Source: Bacteroides sp.
GTDB lineage: Bacteria; Bacteroidota; Bacteroidia; Bacteroidales; UBA7960
NCBI GenBank assembly: GCA_036351255.1
Contig: JAZBOS010000104.1
Location: forward strand, 1 to 52,180
Reading direction: 5' to 3'
Length of the DNA: 52,180 nucleotides
The position numbers were made by a program, and so were the translations under genes. Below, piece by piece: positions 7,904 to 16,912 of this stretch. Position 1 is the first letter of the stretch. Each line of letters starts with the position of its first letter. A model generated the notes under the pieces. The model did no database searches, was not told the origin of the DNA, and saw only the letters and a list, made by a program, of their open reading frames with translations.

Positions 7904-9190
7904 TTAAACTTCCTGCTGTTCACGTTTCTTGCGCAGAATGGCCCCTGTAGTCTCTATCAGGCCAAAATAACTGAGCAGAATCAGGATATGAATGTAATGA
8001 TGAAAAAAAATCATCGAAACATACACCAGGGCCAGGATGACAAAATAGCTCCATTTCTCAAGGACGAAAAACCAAATGCGCTGAAACAGCGATTTGCCTT
8101 CCGGCAACTCCCTTTTATAAAAAAAGGTATGATAGGTTACATAAAAGAAGACCACAAAAAGCAGCAACAGGTATCCCAGGGCAATGATATTGTCACCATT
8201 CCTGAGGGATTCAAGGATATTGATCAATACTATGGGCCCGGCGGCAAAGGCAGAGATGGTCTGATGCACATCATAAACACCTTCAATATCGCCAATGACC
8301 ACTACCTGCCCCTCGCCAATGAAATAATCTTCGAAAAGGCCCAAATGAAAATAGCTCAGCCCTTCCACAAAATCCGACTGGATGTATCTGAACTCCGGAA
8401 TGATGGTGTTTAGCGCCCAACGGCCGCCAAGCGTATAATAGGGAATGAACCACAACTTCTTTTTTTCCATGGTTTTTCCGGAAATACCTTCGAAGGCTAC
8501 CAGGGGAGCCTGCTTGTGCTTACCATAAAGGATGAAGGAATACTTCAGAAATTGTTCATTGAGATAAGAAGAGCGGTATTGAGAAAGCCCTGTGGTACCC
8601 TCAAATACCGGGGGCACCATCGTTCTTTCCTGGTCGTTGTAATAGGCAGGCATCACAAACTTTTGCTTAGCCGAAAGGCTCTGGATGACTTCCTGCAAAA
8701 GGCTGTCGGCTTCAACATCGGCTGAAGGAAATTCAAAAAACACATCACAGAGCACAAAAGCGATCTTGTCGGAATGTTCATCCAGGATCTTCAGTTTCTC
8801 AGCCAGCAGCCTCCTGTCGGTAATGACCGTGTTAATGGTATTATCGTTATCCAAAGGCATCAGGGCATTATTTTTGGATGTATTGATTACCAGGTATCGG
8901 TCAGAAATATTATCTGGAGGAGGCTTCCGCAAGACCACATCATTCACAAAGGCCCGCATGTTCATATGGTCGTTCATGAAGCCGAAGCCATCCATCACGT
9001 TCACATAGCCCAGCCAAAGCATCACCAGTGCAATCAACCATATGGAATGCAATGCCGACCAGGCAGCATGTTTCCAGTACATTCCCGGAAAGAAAAAATG
9101 AATGGCCTTACTCAGTCCGGCCTTCAGCAAACCTAAACGCCAAACAGAAGCTTTCTGTTTTGTTTTACCCGGGTTTCCTGTTTGCCTCAT
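7904..9190 (-). CDS. CHASE2-like domain membrane protein
   Basis: A 428-residue protein with one N-terminal membrane segment (about residues 45-65), a large extracytoplasmic region (about 70-335) and two or three C-terminal membrane segments (about 338-360 and 380-415). The extracytoplasmic part carries CHASE2-like features: ITDRRLLAEKLKIL followed by a hydrophobic strand ending in CDVFFE, and near its end GQVVVIGDIEG and a run ending in GPIVLINILESL. CHASE2 is a sensory domain normally followed by transmembrane helices and a signalling output; here no kinase or cyclase follows. It begins 20 bases after the stop of the TPR-CHAT protease gene, so it is probably its membrane partner. CHASE2 and CHAT also occur together in cyanobacterial proteins. 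Confidence 0.7.
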   Translation of the reverse strand: MRQTGNPGKTKQKASVWRLGLLKAGLSKAIHFFFPGMYWKHAAWSALHSIWLIALVMLWLGYVNVMDGFGFMNDHMNMRAFVNDVVLRKPPPDNISDRYLVINTSKNNALMPLDNDNTINTVITDRRLLAEKLKILDEHSDKIAFVLCDVFFEFPSADVEADSLLQEVIQSLSAKQKFVMPAYYNDQERTMVPPVFEGTTGLSQYRSSYLNEQFLKYSFILYGKHKQAPLVAFEGISGKTMEKKKLWFIPYYTLGGRWALNTIIPEFRYIQSDFVEGLSYFHLGLFEDYFIGEGQVVVIGDIEGVYDVHQTISAFAAGPIVLINILESLRNGDNIIALGYLLLLFVVFFYVTYHTFFYKRELPEGKSLFQRIWFFVLEKWSYFVILALVYVSMIFFHHYIHILILLSYFGLIETTGAILRKKREQQEV

Positions 9191-9210
9191 AGGAAAAAAA
9201 TGGTTTATAT

Positions 9211-12200
9211 TTAACGAATCAGCTCAAACCCAGCCCAGAGGCTAGGTTGATCCGGGTACTGGCTTTTCATCTCCTGCCTTGCCTTTTTTAAGGCTGTTTC
9301 GATGGAATCGCCCACCACCAGCCTGGCATAAAACAGGGTCATAAGCTCCATGGTCTCAAAATCGGGAACCTCCCAAAGCGATACAATCAGATTCCTGACC
9401 CCTGCCATAAACATGGCCCGTTGTAGACCAAACACGCCTTCATTTCCCTTGATGTCGCCCAGGCCCGTTTCACAGGCGGAAAGCACCACCAGCTGGGTTT
9501 TTTCCAGATCCATATTCGACAACTCATAGGCTGTCAGGATGCCATCCTCTGCACCTGTAGGAGGTACTCCCCTGACCCAGGACTGGTTGGCCCCGGAAAA
9601 CAACAGACCGCTGCGCAGCAAGGGATGGTCCGCCAGACTAAACACCTGCTGGGTGCGAGGATCCAACATATCGCGATGGAAATTCTCATCCCCTTCCGGA
9701 GGGAAACTAAAGCCATGGCTGGCCACGTGAATGATAGCGGGTGAATGCCCGCTGAGGGCTTTAAAGGACTCTTCAGTTGCTTCCTGACCTGTAAGCGTCA
9801 ATGAATAAATATGCCCGCGTGATAGCAATTGACTAATTTGTTCAGCTTCAGCATGTGTGCCGGGCAAGTAAGTCCATTCTGAACCCCTGAAGCTACGGGT
9901 GGTTGCTTCATCACCTGCCTCGGACAGCGTCCCATGCTCGTAATTCCCTGCTAATCGGGCCAGGGTAGCCGTATCGGTATTGTAATCAATGCCGCCGTAG
10001 AGAATACCTGTTTCCGCGCTGAATGAAGTCTGGGCATCAACAACGTTCCGAGTGGAGGCAAGGTTATGCAAAATAAATTTGTCAGACAACACACCACCTT
10101 TAGGCATAGGAATGGCAGCAAAGGAAAAGCGGTGCAGCAGTCCCGTTGGAGAGAAGTAAATGCTTTTCACTCCTTCCAGTAGCGGCTGCATAGGTTCAAT
10201 CAGCAATTTATAAAGGCGATCGTTGCCGGGGGCATAGACCTGATCAGGATGTTGTGTGGTGAAAGGTTCCAGCTCACGTCCCACCGTCAGGAAGACCATT
10301 CGCGGGTATTCGTAATCGGGGCGCAGCACCAATCCACAATAGAAAATGGAATCCGTTGGCCGTAAAAGGTCATAATACCGGAAGCTCAGGAATTCAATGG
10401 TTGCTTCTCCCTGGCTTAGGGCCTCGCGAATCTGCCGGAAGGAAACAGCCTCTGCTTCCATCCCGGGAAAAGAATTAGCGCCTGTTTCCGACACCTCCGC
10501 AAGTCTTCTCTTGATCCGCTTTTGCAAGGAATCGTATGTTGCTTCCAATTCTTCAGGATCCTCAACCCGCTGATCCACAGGCAGGGCATACAAAGCCTCA
10601 ATCTCTTCCCGCAGGTTTTTCTGACTGTTAGAAAGATCATTCAGCAAACTGTCCTGGCTCTGAGCCACCATTTGCTGTACCTTTTGTGCTGACTGAAGAA
10701 GCAAACCCTTCAGGAAAAGCTGATTGTCATATGCCTGACCAGCAAGAGAAGGATGTTCTTCCCCCTGATGCAGATACAGCCTGTGGTAGAAGTCAAAATA
10801 CCTGCTGATGTTCAGTTCAATATATGATTCAAGCTCCCTTTCCGACCAATGGAGCAGATTTCGGTCCACCTGAGTCAACAGGCCGGCATTGCCTTTCAGC
10901 GCCAAATCAACAGAGGCGTCCATCTGCCCGTCGCCTTCCAGGTATAAAGCAAGGTTATGTAAATTGGCCAGGTAATCAGGATGGTGGCTTTCCTTACGCA
11001 GCGCATAACGGTCCAGACTCTTTCGGGACCAATCAATGGCTTCTTCATAATGACCTGTTTTGGCATAGACCATCGAGAGGTTACCCATCAAATTGGAATA
11101 TTCCCTCATTTGATCGAAACCGGATTCCTCCATCAAGCGGATGGCTTCCAGGTAATGTTTTTCAGCCAGTTCCATCTTTTCCTGATACCAATAGTTGGTA
11201 GCCAGGGTACCCAGCCCGATGGCATAATCAACTTCATTATAACCACCTCTGGGTAAAGTTGCCTGGCCTCGCAGCAAGTATTCTTCAGACCTTTCATATT
11301 CCTCCTGAAGCATAAGGGCAATGCCCAGGGTACTCAAACCAGAGCCATAGGCTGGATGATTGGTTTTCCCAGATCGCTCTAACCTGCCTACGCCTTCTTC
11401 CGCCCTTTTGGTGGCACGTTCAATATTATACATCTTCAAATCAATCCCTGCAAGGGTGATCAGCGTGGATCCGATTTCCTCATCCGATTCAGGTTGGGTC
11501 TTCAATAAACTCTTCAGGTATTCCGACAGGTGGTCTTCAGCCTGATGAAATTCTCCCACCTGGCTATAAATACTCCCCAAAGAAGAAATTATGCTCAGAT
11601 AAATGGAATTGTCTTCACCTAAAGGCTCGAGGAGAACCTTTAAACGCTCGTGAACCATAATAAGCTTTTGCCAGTTAAGATACCCAAAGTAAAATTCCAA
11701 TAACTTTCCAAGGATCTCCATTTCCCCTTCCAGGGTTCCGGGGGTGTTCAGTGCCAGCAATTCACTGTAGAGGGGTTCTGCTTCTTTGTGGTAGCCCAGA
11801 TCCCAGAACTGTTTGGCAAATGTAAGGATCACCTGTTGATACTCTTTTGAGTCAGCACCATAATGTTCACGGGAAAAAGGTACAGCTCCCAGGTAGCTCT
11901 GCACCGCCTGCTCTTTGAGTCCGGCATTCCAGTAAAGGTCACCCAGCTGAACCTGAAGGGATATTTTTTCCTCCACGACCCGGTCGCCATGGGTCAGGTA
12001 AAGCGCTGCGAGAGCCTCCATGTATGGAATGGCCTGCTGATACTCTCTTTCGTTATTATATTTCTGGAAAATGTGATTGAGTGCAGTGGCATATCCACTT
12101 TCATAAGGATCAGGCAGCGTTTTGTAAACCTCCAGAGCCTTGCTGTAATAGCTCCTGGCTGCCTCGGGGTGATTAAAGTCGTGATAAAGCAAACCCAGGT

Positions 12201-12621
12201 AAAAATACATATACCCTGCCCTTTGGGTATTTCCCAATTCCTCAAGGATATAGGTAGCCGCCAGGTAGAACTTCTCTGTATTTTCAAAATCATTATAGAC
12301 ATCTAGGTAGTTATCGCCAATGCGCTCCAGGCAAATGGAGGTGGACAGGGAAATATTCAGTTTGATATCCAAGGCCTTGTTCAGGTAATCCAGAACCCTT
12401 TGCGCAGGCCAGTGACCTTCAAATTGAGTCACATCGCCAGTCTGGACCCAGTAGGTCAGGGGTTGACCGTCCTTGTAATACATCGCTTGGTTGATAGTAC
12501 CGGACGCATCATAACCTACCTGCATTCCTTCCTTCTTGTCCTGCCCTTTAACTGTTGCCGGAAGGAGAAACAAGAAGGGGATAAAGGTTGTCAGAAAACC
12601 TTTCATAATCGGATTAGTCAT
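9211..12621 (-). CDS. Secreted or periplasmic TPR-CHAT caspase-like protease
   Basis: A 1136-residue protein from the ATG at 12621. This start overlaps the upstream stop by 8 bases; ATG 12606 is an alternative that gives a cleaner signal peptide. A hydrophobic N-terminal signal is followed by roughly ten or more tetratricopeptide repeats (about residues 60-620), a coiled-coil-like stretch, and a C-terminal CHAT domain (about 780-1136). The catalytic dyad of clan CD peptidases is intact: His969 in HVASHG and Cys1050 in SACETG, followed by GLQRAMFMAGVRNLIVSLWEV. CHAT proteases cut partner proteins in regulated responses, and the TPRs probably bind the partner or hold the protease inactive. The flanking genes (secreted protein upstream, CHASE2 membrane protein downstream) are likely partners. 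Confidence 0.88.
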   Translation of the reverse strand: MTNPIMKGFLTTFIPFLFLLPATVKGQDKKEGMQVGYDASGTINQAMYYKDGQPLTYWVQTGDVTQFEGHWPAQRVLDYLNKALDIKLNISLSTSICLERIGDNYLDVYNDFENTEKFYLAATYILEELGNTQRAGYMYFYLGLLYHDFNHPEAARSYYSKALEVYKTLPDPYESGYATALNHIFQKYNNEREYQQAIPYMEALAALYLTHGDRVVEEKISLQVQLGDLYWNAGLKEQAVQSYLGAVPFSREHYGADSKEYQQVILTFAKQFWDLGYHKEAEPLYSELLALNTPGTLEGEMEILGKLLEFYFGYLNWQKLIMVHERLKVLLEPLGEDNSIYLSIISSLGSIYSQVGEFHQAEDHLSEYLKSLLKTQPESDEEIGSTLITLAGIDLKMYNIERATKRAEEGVGRLERSGKTNHPAYGSGLSTLGIALMLQEEYERSEEYLLRGQATLPRGGYNEVDYAIGLGTLATNYWYQEKMELAEKHYLEAIRLMEESGFDQMREYSNLMGNLSMVYAKTGHYEEAIDWSRKSLDRYALRKESHHPDYLANLHNLALYLEGDGQMDASVDLALKGNAGLLTQVDRNLLHWSERELESYIELNISRYFDFYHRLYLHQGEEHPSLAGQAYDNQLFLKGLLLQSAQKVQQMVAQSQDSLLNDLSNSQKNLREEIEALYALPVDQRVEDPEELEATYDSLQKRIKRRLAEVSETGANSFPGMEAEAVSFRQIREALSQGEATIEFLSFRYYDLLRPTDSIFYCGLVLRPDYEYPRMVFLTVGRELEPFTTQHPDQVYAPGNDRLYKLLIEPMQPLLEGVKSIYFSPTGLLHRFSFAAIPMPKGGVLSDKFILHNLASTRNVVDAQTSFSAETGILYGGIDYNTDTATLARLAGNYEHGTLSEAGDEATTRSFRGSEWTYLPGTHAEAEQISQLLSRGHIYSLTLTGQEATEESFKALSGHSPAIIHVASHGFSFPPEGDENFHRDMLDPRTQQVFSLADHPLLRSGLLFSGANQSWVRGVPPTGAEDGILTAYELSNMDLEKTQLVVLSACETGLGDIKGNEGVFGLQRAMFMAGVRNLIVSLWEVPDFETMELMTLFYARLVVGDSIETALKKARQEMKSQYPDQPSLWAGFELIR

Positions 12622-13486
12622 ACTGTAAATAGGCCTTTTCAATCTTTTCTTTAAGCCATTCACGGGCTTCTTCAGGAGTAAAAATACCAAAGGCCTGTTG
12701 TATTTGACGCAAGGTTATCAGGTTAGAAACCAGCATTTGATAAACAGCATCCTTGTCCATCACCAGGCCTTCAAAGCGTGCCGAGGCAAAAAAGGCAATG
12801 ATATCATCCAGAAAATACAGCCTGAAAGGGGCAATATCAGGTTCAAGCGGGGTGACCTCACCATTAGTGACATCGACAAGAAATAGCCTGATTTCATTCA
12901 TTTCAAAAGAGTTCAGGGTTTCATTCCCATCCGGGCCAATTCCACCAAACAGATGGCTGCGGGTCAGGAAAAGGGTATCATTCTGCCCCAAAACCTGCTG
13001 GCAGGTTTCCCCCTCAAGGTCATACTGTGCAACCAATTGGATTGGTCCACTGAACCGGTATTGTTCAAGACCGCGACACAGTACAGTATCTTCCGTAAGG
13101 AGGACAAGTGCAGACTCCCCGGGCGAAAAGGCTCTTTGGAATTCAAAGTCACTGCGAATGTATTTCACTCCACGGGTGGCAAGCATCAGGTCACGACCCG
13201 GCTTCACGGCCTGGGCAGGGATTACTACGATCTTACGACGACTGGCATCAAGCAACTGCAAAAAATCCTGGTCAGCGCCAAAGTCAAGCTGACCTGCCTC
13301 CTCCTGCATATTGGAGGCGACATCAAGATCCGGAAGCTCCAGCCGGTCTCCTCGTTTAAGTTCCTGCCCCTTGTATGAAACCTTGCCCCTGACCATCACC
13401 ACCTCATAAGGAAGTTGGGCAATCACAAGACCATGAAGGCTTAAGGCAATGAACAGGAAGAACAATCGATAAAGCGTGGTTTTCAT
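12614..13486 (-). CDS. Secreted protein of unknown function, first gene of the CHAT operon
   Basis: A 290-residue protein with a clear signal peptide (MKTTLYRLFFLFIALSLHGL, then VIAQ as the probable cleavage region). The mature N-terminus (VVMVRGKVSYKGQELKRGDRL) resembles the start of FecR/SH3-like beta domains, where a value is set by a short beta barrel, but this is only a resemblance. The C-terminus is helical and charged. I do not recognise a family. Its stop overlaps the start of the TPR-CHAT gene by 8 bases, implying translational coupling; it may be a substrate, inhibitor or sensor for the protease. Confidence 0.8.
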   Translation of the reverse strand: MKTTLYRLFFLFIALSLHGLVIAQLPYEVVMVRGKVSYKGQELKRGDRLELPDLDVASNMQEEAGQLDFGADQDFLQLLDASRRKIVVIPAQAVKPGRDLMLATRGVKYIRSDFEFQRAFSPGESALVLLTEDTVLCRGLEQYRFSGPIQLVAQYDLEGETCQQVLGQNDTLFLTRSHLFGGIGPDGNETLNSFEMNEIRLFLVDVTNGEVTPLEPDIAPFRLYFLDDIIAFFASARFEGLVMDKDAVYQMLVSNLITLRQIQQAFGIFTPEEAREWLKEKIEKAYLQYD

Positions 13487-13516
13487 TTTGGAAAATGATT
13501 TGAAATCCCTTTGAAA

Positions 13517-13529
13517 CGCAAGTATTGCG
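13517..13529. promoter_or_regulatory. Small palindrome in the CHAT operon leader
   Basis: CGCAA-GTA-TTGCG lies between the predicted start site and the ATG at 13486, at a place where a repressor or a small RNA hairpin could act. Confidence 0.3.
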
Positions 13530-13541
13530 CGCTAAAAACGT

Positions 13542-13575
13542 CAAATATACTAATTAATGAATTCCTCCACTGAAA
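13542..13575 (-). promoter_or_regulatory. Promoter of the CHAT operon
   Basis: Minus-strand TATATTTG (13549-13542) matches TAnnTTTG, with TTTC at 13575-13572 as a weak -33 element at 22-base spacing. The leader would be about 50 bases. Confidence 0.5.
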
Positions 13576-13633
13576 CTACCCATACAAATCAACAGCAAGC
13601 CAGCTAATTTAAATCAAATCTAAATAATAAATA

Positions 13634-13658
13634 AAAAGGGGCCACCGGGGCCCCTTAG
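13634..13658 (-). terminator. Intrinsic terminator of recA
   Basis: On the minus strand AAGGGGCC pairs with GGCCCCTT (arms 13649-13656 and 13636-13643, loop of five bases), followed by a short T run. It lies about 20 bases behind the recA stop. Confidence 0.85.
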
Positions 13659-13679
13659 TCAGTTTTTTCGAAAATAAAC

Positions 13680-14696
13680 CTATGCAGTTTCCTTTATCGC
13701 CTCCCTGATTTTATTTTCTATCTCTTCTGAGAGTTCGGGATTGTCAAGGAGCAGTTGTTTTACGGCATCCCTGCCCTGCCCCAGCTTGGTCTCCCCATAG
13801 CTGAACCAGGAACCGGACTTTTTCACAATGTTGTGATCCACGGCAAGGTCCACAATCTCACCCACTTTCGAGATGCCCTGGCCATAAATGATATCGAACT
13901 CGGCCTGACGGAAGGGCGGAGCTAGTTTGTTCTTCACCACCTTCACACGCGTTCGGTTGCCCACTGCGGTATCGCCTTCCTTGATCTGGGATATGCGACG
14001 GATATCAAGACGCACGGAGGCATAAAACTTCAAGGCATTCCCACCGGTAGTGGTTTCGGGATTACCAAACATGATGCCGATCTTTTCGCGCAGCTGGTTG
14101 ATGAAGATGCAGCAGCAACCGGTTTTGTTGATGGTACCGGTAAGCTTTCGCAAGGCCTGCGACATCAGCCTGGCTTGTAAACCCATCTTCGAGTCACCCA
14201 TTTCCCCTTCGATTTCGCTCTTTGGGGTCAAGGCAGCAACCGAGTCAATGACGATGATGTCAATGGCCCCTGAGCGGATCAGGTTCTCAGCAATCTCGAG
14301 GGCTTGTTCACCATTGTCGGGCTGGCTCACCAGCAGGTTTTCAATATCCACGCCCAGTTTCTTGGCATAGTTGCTGTCGAAGGCGTTTTCGGCATCAATA
14401 AAAGCGGCAATGCCCCCGGCCTTTTGTGCTTCCGCAATGGCGTGAATGGCCAAAGTGGTCTTCCCCGAAGATTCAGGGCCGTAGATCTCTACCACGCGTC
14501 CACGTGGAAGGCCTCCGGTGCCCAAGGCCAAATCCAGTGTCAGAGAGCCTGTGCTGATGGCCTCAACGGGCACAACCGCCGAATCTCCAAGTTTCATAAT
14601 GGTGCCCTTACCGTAAGACTTCTCGATCTTATCCAGTGTCAACTGAAGGGCTTTTAGCTTCTCGGCGTTCACGCCATTCCCCTTTTCTTTACTCAT
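13680..14696 (-). CDS. recA: Recombinase A
   Basis: RecA forms filaments on single-stranded DNA, drives homologous recombination and activates LexA-type self-cleavage. The 338-residue protein has Walker [10 protein letters not shown] (near residue 70), the signature [14 protein letters not shown], and the MAW/L2-type segment [14 protein letters not shown]. The length is slightly short at the C-terminus, as is usual in Bacteroidota. It is a single-gene unit with its own promoter (14743-14773) and terminator (13634-13658). No SOS box could be recognised in the leader. Confidence 0.98.
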   Translation of the reverse strand: MSKEKGNGVNAEKLKALQLTLDKIEKSYGKGTIMKLGDSAVVPVEAISTGSLTLDLALGTGGLPRGRVVEIYGPESSGKTTLAIHAIAEAQKAGGIAAFIDAENAFDSNYAKKLGVDIENLLVSQPDNGEQALEIAENLIRSGAIDIIVIDSVAALTPKSEIEGEMGDSKMGLQARLMSQALRKLTGTINKTGCCCIFINQLREKIGIMFGNPETTTGGNALKFYASVRLDIRRISQIKEGDTAVGNRTRVKVVKNKLAPPFRQAEFDIIYGQGISKVGEIVDLAVDHNIVKKSGSWFSYGETKLGQGRDAVKQLLLDNPELSEEIENKIREAIKETA

Positions 14697-14742
14697 ACAA
14701 ATGTTTATATTTCAATAAGTTACTGCAATTATTCTGAACCTC

Positions 14743-14773
14743 CAAATATATTAAAATTTTTCCTTTCCCGAAA
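14743..14773 (-). promoter_or_regulatory. Promoter of recA
   Basis: Minus-strand TATATTTG (14750-14743) with TTTC (14773-14770) exactly 19 bases upstream fits the Bacteroidota -33/-7 pattern. The leader is about 40 bases. Confidence 0.6.
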
Positions 14774-14784
14774 CTTTTTTTCCA

Positions 14785-15408
14785 TTAGGGCCTTCCAATA
14801 TGAACGACTTTCTTGGTTTCAAAGAAGGGTTCGTCAAACCATTGGCTCAAGGCAAACACCTGTGAAGGCCAGGCTAGCTGTTTCAATTCTTCCTCAAAAT
14901 CGCCCCCTTTCAGGTAGAGTATCCCATTGGAAAGACTCTGTTCCTTGCCCGGACGGATCAACTGTTTCACCCAATCCAAAAAAACAGGCAAGGCTGTAAC
15001 GGCACGACTCACCACAAAATCGACCTTCTCGCTAAGTGTCTCGGCCCTTGTCTGAAGAGCTCTCACGTTTTTAAGTTCCAAGGCATTGGCCACTTCATTC
15101 ACAACCCTGATCTTCTTTCCAATGCTATCCACAAGCAAAAACTCAGACTGTGGAAACAGAATTGCCAGTGGTATCCCGGGAAAACCTCCCCCAGTCCCCA
15201 CATCAAGCACTTTGGTTCCCTCCTTGAAACGGATCACTTTAGCGATTCCAAGTGAATGCAGGACATGATGCATCCAGAAATGTTCCATATCCTTGCGCGA
15301 GATCACATTGATCCGGTCATTCCACGACTTATACAAGGGCAATAAAGCCCTAAATTGATCATATTGAACGGATTCCAGATCCGGAAAATATGTCCTGAAA
15401 ATTTCCAT
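14785..15408 (-). CDS. rsmG: 16S rRNA (guanine527-N7)-methyltransferase
   Basis: RsmG (GidB) methylates G527 of 16S rRNA using S-adenosylmethionine; loss can give low-level streptomycin resistance. The 207-residue length is normal. The SAM-binding motif LDVGTGGGFPGIPLAI lies near residues 69-84, followed by LVDSIGKK and the VSRAVTAL segment, all typical. It reads in the same direction as recA but is about 90 bases upstream, and recA has its own promoter, so it is probably a separate unit. The start ATG 15408 gives the usual N-terminus beginning a few residues before FPDLES. Confidence 0.95.
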   Translation of the reverse strand: MEIFRTYFPDLESVQYDQFRALLPLYKSWNDRINVISRKDMEHFWMHHVLHSLGIAKVIRFKEGTKVLDVGTGGGFPGIPLAILFPQSEFLLVDSIGKKIRVVNEVANALELKNVRALQTRAETLSEKVDFVVSRAVTALPVFLDWVKQLIRPGKEQSLSNGILYLKGGDFEEELKQLAWPSQVFALSQWFDEPFFETKKVVHIGRP

Positions 15409-15562
15409 TGCTTGCCAAGTGCTTTGATCAGATGCCTGACGGCCTTAAAAACACAAAGCTAATGAAAGCAAAGGAGCCTTTAGCCACAAAAAAAATATTA
15501 TTTTCAATGAAACGTTGATTAATGAAATGCCGTATCATTACTAAACACTAATCTGCCGTTCA

Positions 15563-16558
15563 ATGCGATATCCGACAAAAGCCCTGTTTCAAAAGCTTTT
15601 CGTGTTTTCCATATTGTTTTGCCTGTTGTTTGGAGCCCATGCTGAAGGTCAGCGAAGCATGACCCGTGACGAATACATCGCCACCTACCGCGACATTGCC
15701 ATCGATGAAATGCGGCGCAACGGCATTCCTGCCAGCATCAAGCTCGCCCAAGGCATCCTCGAATCGGGCTTTGGCAACAGCGAGTTGGCGCGTATAGCCA
15801 ACAATCACTTTGGCATCAAATGCAACGGCTGGACCGGTCGCACCATGCATCAGGATGATGACCGCAAAAACGAATGCTTCCGCGCCTACGAGGACCCCTT
15901 CGACTCCTACCGCGACCATTCCCAGTTTTTGCGCACGCGCCCCTGGTATGCTTCCCTTTTTGAGCTCGACCCTACAGATTATAAAGCCTGGGCTTATGGC
16001 CTGCGCCGCGCCGGATATGCCACCAACCCCCGCTATGCCCAACTGCTGATTCGCGTAATTGAGGAAAACGACCTGAGCCAATACGATAAAATGGCCTTGA
16101 GCATGGTTAACCAATTGCCCGAAGTTCCTAATCTCCGCACGGCTGGAAGCCGCCCTGCAAGCCCGGCACCCACCCAGACTGCTGAAGATTTTGCGCCCCT
16201 TACCTTTGAGACTTACCGGGTGATTAAAACCAACAACCGCATCAAATACGTGGAAGCCCGCCCCGGCGACACGCCCGAAAGCCTCGCCCAAGAACTGGAT
16301 ATACGTCCCTGGCAAATCCTCCGCTACAATGAACTGGAAGAAGGTCAGCAAATTAAACCCGGCCAGATCTTATACCTGCAACCCAAACGTAAGCAGGGCG
16401 CCAAAGCGACACATATCGTCCAACCCGGTGAAACCATGTACGACATTTCCCAACTGCACGGCATCAGGTTGGATCACCTCCTCAGCCGAAACAACATGGA
16501 GGACTGGCAACAACCCGCAGTTGGCCAGAAGATATTGCTGAGGGGAAGAGCAAGATAA
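15563..16558 (+). CDS. Secreted glucosaminidase with two LysM domains
   Basis: A 331-residue peptidoglycan hydrolase (GH73, FlgJ-like N-acetylglucosaminidase). A signal peptide (about residues 1-30) precedes the catalytic domain (about 35-180), with the catalytic Glu in AQGILESGFGNSELA and the NNHFGIKC motif. Two LysM-like peptidoglycan-binding modules follow: one around YVEARPGDTPESLAQEL and one around HIVQPGETMYDISQLHGI. This architecture is common in Bacteroidota for cell separation or wall turnover. It is monocistronic, with a strong terminator at 16573-16598. Confidence 0.93.
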   Translation: MRYPTKALFQKLFVFSILFCLLFGAHAEGQRSMTRDEYIATYRDIAIDEMRRNGIPASIKLAQGILESGFGNSELARIANNHFGIKCNGWTGRTMHQDDDRKNECFRAYEDPFDSYRDHSQFLRTRPWYASLFELDPTDYKAWAYGLRRAGYATNPRYAQLLIRVIEENDLSQYDKMALSMVNQLPEVPNLRTAGSRPASPAPTQTAEDFAPLTFETYRVIKTNNRIKYVEARPGDTPESLAQELDIRPWQILRYNELEEGQQIKPGQILYLQPKRKQGAKATHIVQPGETMYDISQLHGIRLDHLLSRNNMEDWQQPAVGQKILLRGRAR

Positions 16559-16572
16559 AACGTCCCTGAATA

Positions 16573-16598
16573 AAAAGCGCTCCAAGCGCTTTTTTTTA
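16573..16598 (+). terminator. Intrinsic terminator after the glucosaminidase gene
   Basis: AAAAGCGCT and AGCGCTTTT form a nine-base-pair stem with a CCA loop, followed by a run of T. Confidence 0.9.
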
Positions 16599-16627
16599 TT
16601 TCCTTTGCAGGGCAATCCGAAATTCTT

Positions 16628-16912
16628 ATGCTTGAAATTCTCCTTTTAATGGCCCTTGGAATGCTGGTGGGATATTCCCTTCGCGGGAAACAAAAAGCCA
16701 TTTCGCGAATAGAAACAGCTATCCTCTGGAGCATTTTCCTGCTTTTATTCTTCCTTGGTTTATCCATTGGGGGCAATGAAGTGATCGTGGCCAGCCTGCC
16801 AAAGCTGGGCCTCAACGCCCTGATCATCACCCTGGGCGGAGTAGCCGGAAGCCTGCTCGCAGCCTGGGTAGTCTGGAAACTGGTCTTTGCCAGGGAAAGG
16901 AGGAAAGATTGA
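16628..16912 (+). CDS. LysO-type exporter, N-terminal part (DUF340-like)
   Basis: A 94-residue protein with three hydrophobic segments and the early motif MLVGYSLRGK. It matches the N-terminal part of LysO/YbjE, the lysine exporter, which in E. coli is one polypeptide of about 300 residues. The next gene encodes the rest. Its TGA overlaps the TTG start of the next gene by four bases (TTGA), so the two are made together and probably form one transporter. No sign of a sequencing frameshift is visible: both ORFs have complete ends. Confidence 0.78.
   Translation: MLEILLLMALGMLVGYSLRGKQKAISRIETAILWSIFLLLFFLGLSIGGNEVIVASLPKLGLNALIITLGGVAGSLLAAWVVWKLVFARERRKD

Noticed and set aside
15560..16351. 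Long open frame (263 codons) on the minus strand under the glucosaminidase gene
   Set aside because: It is antisense to a gene with a clear catalytic domain and LysM modules. Its translation has no recognisable domain; such shadows are common in this base composition.
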